DNA of 64,000 nt from JAQIBY01 sp051747965. Its GTDB lineage: Bacteria > Bacteroidota > Bacteroidia > Bacteroidales > ML635J-15. Positions 62,052 to 64,000 of the stretch are shown one piece after another. The notes beneath the pieces are model-generated. The model saw only the letters and a program-made list of their open reading frames with translations, was not told the origin of the DNA and did no database searches. The position numbers and the translations under genes are program-made. Numbering within the stretch: position 1 is the stretch's first letter; each line of letters opens with the position of its first letter. The stretch lies in contig JBNJGS010000005.1 in NCBI GenBank assembly GCA_051747965.1, forward strand, positions 1 through 64,000. The letters run 5' to 3'.

Positions 62052-63647
62052 TCAGTCCGGATCATGTCCGGCATAATTCCAATCATATTCTGTGTACAGA
62101 TTTTGCAGACTTTGTAAGCGGTCCAGAAAATCGCCGTATTTTTTTTCTGATTCCGGAGACCATACAAGCTCCGCCAATGCAGCGGCCCGTGGAAGCATCA
62201 TATATTGCAGATGATCTTCATCCGTGATATATTCTGTCCATAAATTGGCCTGCGCTCCCATAATGTATTGGCTTTCCTGCTCAGAAAGCTCTTCGGGTAC
62301 CGGCTCATAATCATAAACATCGCTCAGGGTAGTCAGCCCGCCAATAGCAAAGGGTTCATTCTTGGTGTCTTTATGCTGATAATGATCAAAATAGCAAACA
62401 TCGTTGGGGCTCATCACCACATAATGCCTGCTTTTGGCCGCCTTTATGCCACCGCTTTCACCACGCCAGGACATAAGGGCAGCATTTTCAGCCAGACCGC
62501 CCTCCATGATCTCGTCCCAGCCGATGATCTGGCGACCTTTGTCGTTGAGATAATGCTCCACCTCCTGAATAAACCATGACTGCAGTTCATGTTCATTTTC
62601 AAGACCTTCCCGTGCCATTCGCTTCTGACATCTGCTGCAGTTTTCCCAGCGTGCTTTGGGGCATTCATCCCCGCCAATGTGAATGTAATCCGAAGGGAAA
62701 AGTGCAATCACTTCATCCAGTACATTTTTCATAAATATCAGGGTACTGTCATTTCCAGCACAATAAACATCCTCAAACACTCCCCAGGTGGTTGCCACTT
62801 CATATGGTCCGCCTGTACAACCCAGTTCCGGATAAGCAGCAAGAGCAGCAAGGGAGTGTCCCGGCATTTCAATCTCAGGAACTACCGTAATATGACGCGC
62901 CCTGGCATAGTCCACCACCTCGCGGATTTCCTCCTGCGTATAAAAACCACCATGCGGGGTACCATCGTATTCACCTGTATTTTTTCCAATCACGGTTTCA
63001 CTACGCTGCGAACCGATTTCTGTCAGTTTCGGGTACTGTTTGATTTCAATCCGCCAGCCCTGGTCTTCAGTCAGATGCCAGTGAAATCGGTTAAGCTTAT
63101 GTAATGCCATGATATCCAGAAAGGTTTTCACTTCCTCCACCGTAAAAAAATGACGACACACATCCAGATGCATGCCACGCCAATGAAAACGCGGGTAATC
63201 ACTAATGCGGCAGACAGGCAATTCAATGCCCGTCTCAGTGGAATCGCCCTGGAATATGATTTGCTTAAGACTCTGGACGGCGTAAAATGCTCCGGCTCCA
63301 TCACTGGCATAAATACAACAGGAATCGGGATAAATATTCAACTCATAAGCCTCCTTATGTTCCATATCCCTGCTACGGAAAATAATTTGGCCACGGCGGG
63401 CCTTGTCAGACAACTCAGGCTTATGTTCAAGCGCAGTTTCCAGGCTCTTTATGGCTGTTGTTAAGCCATCCCAATGGTTCTCAATAAATAATTTTGTATT
63501 TTGCTGCAACAAAAAGCGGCCGTCTTTGCTTTCCTGGTTTACCGGCTTTGGCAGGATGTGGATTTCTTTTGCCGGTTTGAGCTCCGACTGGCAGGCGGCC
63601 ATGATAATAAGAATAATAACGAATGTTGTTGTATGTCTGATTTTCAT
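62052..63647 (-). CDS. Glycoside hydrolase family 20 beta-N-acetylhexosaminidase, lipoprotein
   Basis: A 531-residue enzyme with a lipoprotein signal (IIMAAC) placing it at the outer membrane. An N-terminal GH20b-like domain (about 25-140) precedes the TIM barrel starting FHWRGMHLDVCRHFF. NRFHWHLTEDQGWRIEIKQYP and YIHIGGDECPKA carry the conserved active-site residues, with the catalytic pair D327-E328. MSWRGESGGIKAA and LWTEYI complete the pocket. It removes terminal N-acetylhexosamine from glycans such as chitin fragments, N-glycans or mucin. Its start is 15 bases from the start of the divergent GH2 mannosidase gene, so the two genes probably serve one glycan. Confidence 0.95.
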   Translation of the reverse strand: MKIRHTTTFVIILIIMAACQSELKPAKEIHILPKPVNQESKDGRFLLQQNTKLFIENHWDGLTTAIKSLETALEHKPELSDKARRGQIIFRSRDMEHKEAYELNIYPDSCCIYASDGAGAFYAVQSLKQIIFQGDSTETGIELPVCRISDYPRFHWRGMHLDVCRHFFTVEEVKTFLDIMALHKLNRFHWHLTEDQGWRIEIKQYPKLTEIGSQRSETVIGKNTGEYDGTPHGGFYTQEEIREVVDYARARHITVVPEIEMPGHSLAALAAYPELGCTGGPYEVATTWGVFEDVYCAGNDSTLIFMKNVLDEVIALFPSDYIHIGGDECPKARWENCSRCQKRMAREGLENEHELQSWFIQEVEHYLNDKGRQIIGWDEIMEGGLAENAALMSWRGESGGIKAAKSRHYVVMSPNDVCYFDHYQHKDTKNEPFAIGGLTTLSDVYDYEPVPEELSEQESQYIMGAQANLWTEYITDEDHLQYMMLPRAAALAELVWSPESEKKYGDFLDRLQSLQNLYTEYDWNYAGHDPD

Positions 63648-63662
63648 AAAATGATAATTTCA

Positions 63663-64000
63663 ATGGTGCCTAAAAATACGAAAATTCTGCATCTGACTGT
63701 AGTTTTGCTGATTTTTGCATGTTGTAAACACGAAAAATCTGATTTACAGCGTCAAATTGATCCCGGTGGAAACTGGTACCTTTTTTCGGATGCCTTTACT
63801 GACAGCATACCGGCAAGTGTACCAGGCAATGTCTATCTTGACATGCAGAGAGCCGGTATCATTTCCAGGCCTTATCTCTCGGATAATGCAAAGAATCTTC
63901 GGAAATATTCGGCATATACTTATCGCTACTCCCTGCGTTTCGAAAAACCTGAAGCAAGCCTGCCACAGCTTGGCTTGCTGTTTGAAGGGATAGATACACG
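63663..64000 (+). CDS. GH2 beta-mannosidase-like lipoprotein, 5' part only
   Basis: The frame from ATG 63663 runs to the window edge, 112 codons without a stop. A lipoprotein signal with a Cys pair (LLIFACC, residues 20-21) is followed by the start of a GH2 sugar-binding domain: GNWYLFSDAFTDSIPASVPG, then NVYLDMQRAGII, PYLSDNAKNLR and YTYRYSLRFE. SVPG-V-DL-x-x-GIIxDPY is the opening of beta-mannosidases. An in-frame ATG at 63651 is an alternative start. The catalytic domain lies outside the window. Divergent from the GH20 gene, with which it likely shares a glycan substrate containing mannose and N-acetylglucosamine. Confidence 0.82.
   Translation, partial: MVPKNTKILHLTVVLLIFACCKHEKSDLQRQIDPGGNWYLFSDAFTDSIPASVPGNVYLDMQRAGIISRPYLSDNAKNLRKYSAYTYRYSLRFEKPEASLPQLGLLFEGIDT

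Overview
The window is a stretch of a Bacteroidota (class Bacteroidia-like) chromosome, most likely from a metagenome assembly because it carries two 100-N gaps. Evidence: several type IX secretion (T9SS) cargo proteins with C-terminal sorting domains, a TonB receptor/DUF4249 pair, SprB-type repeats, GWxTD, BT_3928 and DUF6252 families, split transketolase genes, and promoters matching the Bacteroidota pattern TTTG-N19/20-TAnnTTTG. A four-subunit 2-oxoacid:ferredoxin oxidoreductase suggests anaerobic or micro-oxic metabolism.

Layout. 0-9 kb: 3' part of a giant SprB-repeat adhesin, a nitroreductase, the 2-oxoacid:ferredoxin oxidoreductase operon and a paired M16 peptidase operon. 8.8-9.5 kb: a hairpin-rich tandem repeat holding the first gap, next to tRNA-Pro(GGG). 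9.6-14.2 kb: TonB receptor, DUF4249 lipoprotein, thioredoxin reductase. 14.3-20.9 kb: a 2205-residue T9SS protein with a 2046-bp internal duplication. 20.9-21.4 kb: second gap inside inverted repeats. 21.4-27 kb: mutS, a DUF2147 protein, a saccharopine dehydrogenase-family enzyme, a very small T9SS cargo protein and a decayed stretch. 27-41.6 kb (minus strand): a long run tmk - BT_3928 - tpiA - prmA - 1505-residue exported protein - GWxTD lipoprotein - rlmB - hybrid histidine kinase. 41.6-45.1 kb (plus strand): folP - cdaA - TIGR01777 epimerase, then a DUF6252-like lipoprotein. 45.3-50.1 kb: split transketolase with a secreted von Willebrand A (vWA) gene between the halves, followed directly by an ECF sigma factor, a one-helix membrane protein and a Spy/CpxP-like periplasmic protein. 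50-54 kb (minus): PASTA protein, T9SS cargo, RluD-type pseudouridine synthase. 54-56 kb: ElbB and a T9SS-exported nuclease. 56-60.2 kb (minus): a small operon behind an 18-bp palindrome (barrel lipoprotein, short exported peptide, flavodoxin, DUF6544), then UspA-prohibitin. 60.2-64 kb: nucleoside phosphorylase, decayed DNA, a lipoprotein, and divergent GH20 hexosaminidase and GH2 beta-mannosidase genes.

How it fits together: mostly housekeeping enzymes (translation, folate, nucleotide, c-di-AMP, central carbon) interleaved with envelope and secreted proteins. The least explained parts are the vWA gene wedged into the transketolase operon with an envelope-type sigma module behind it, the operon of the 1505-residue exported protein with the GWxTD lipoprotein, the structured repeats at both gaps, and the palindrome-controlled operon near 58.3 kb. 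No prophage, insertion sequence or CRISPR array was seen.
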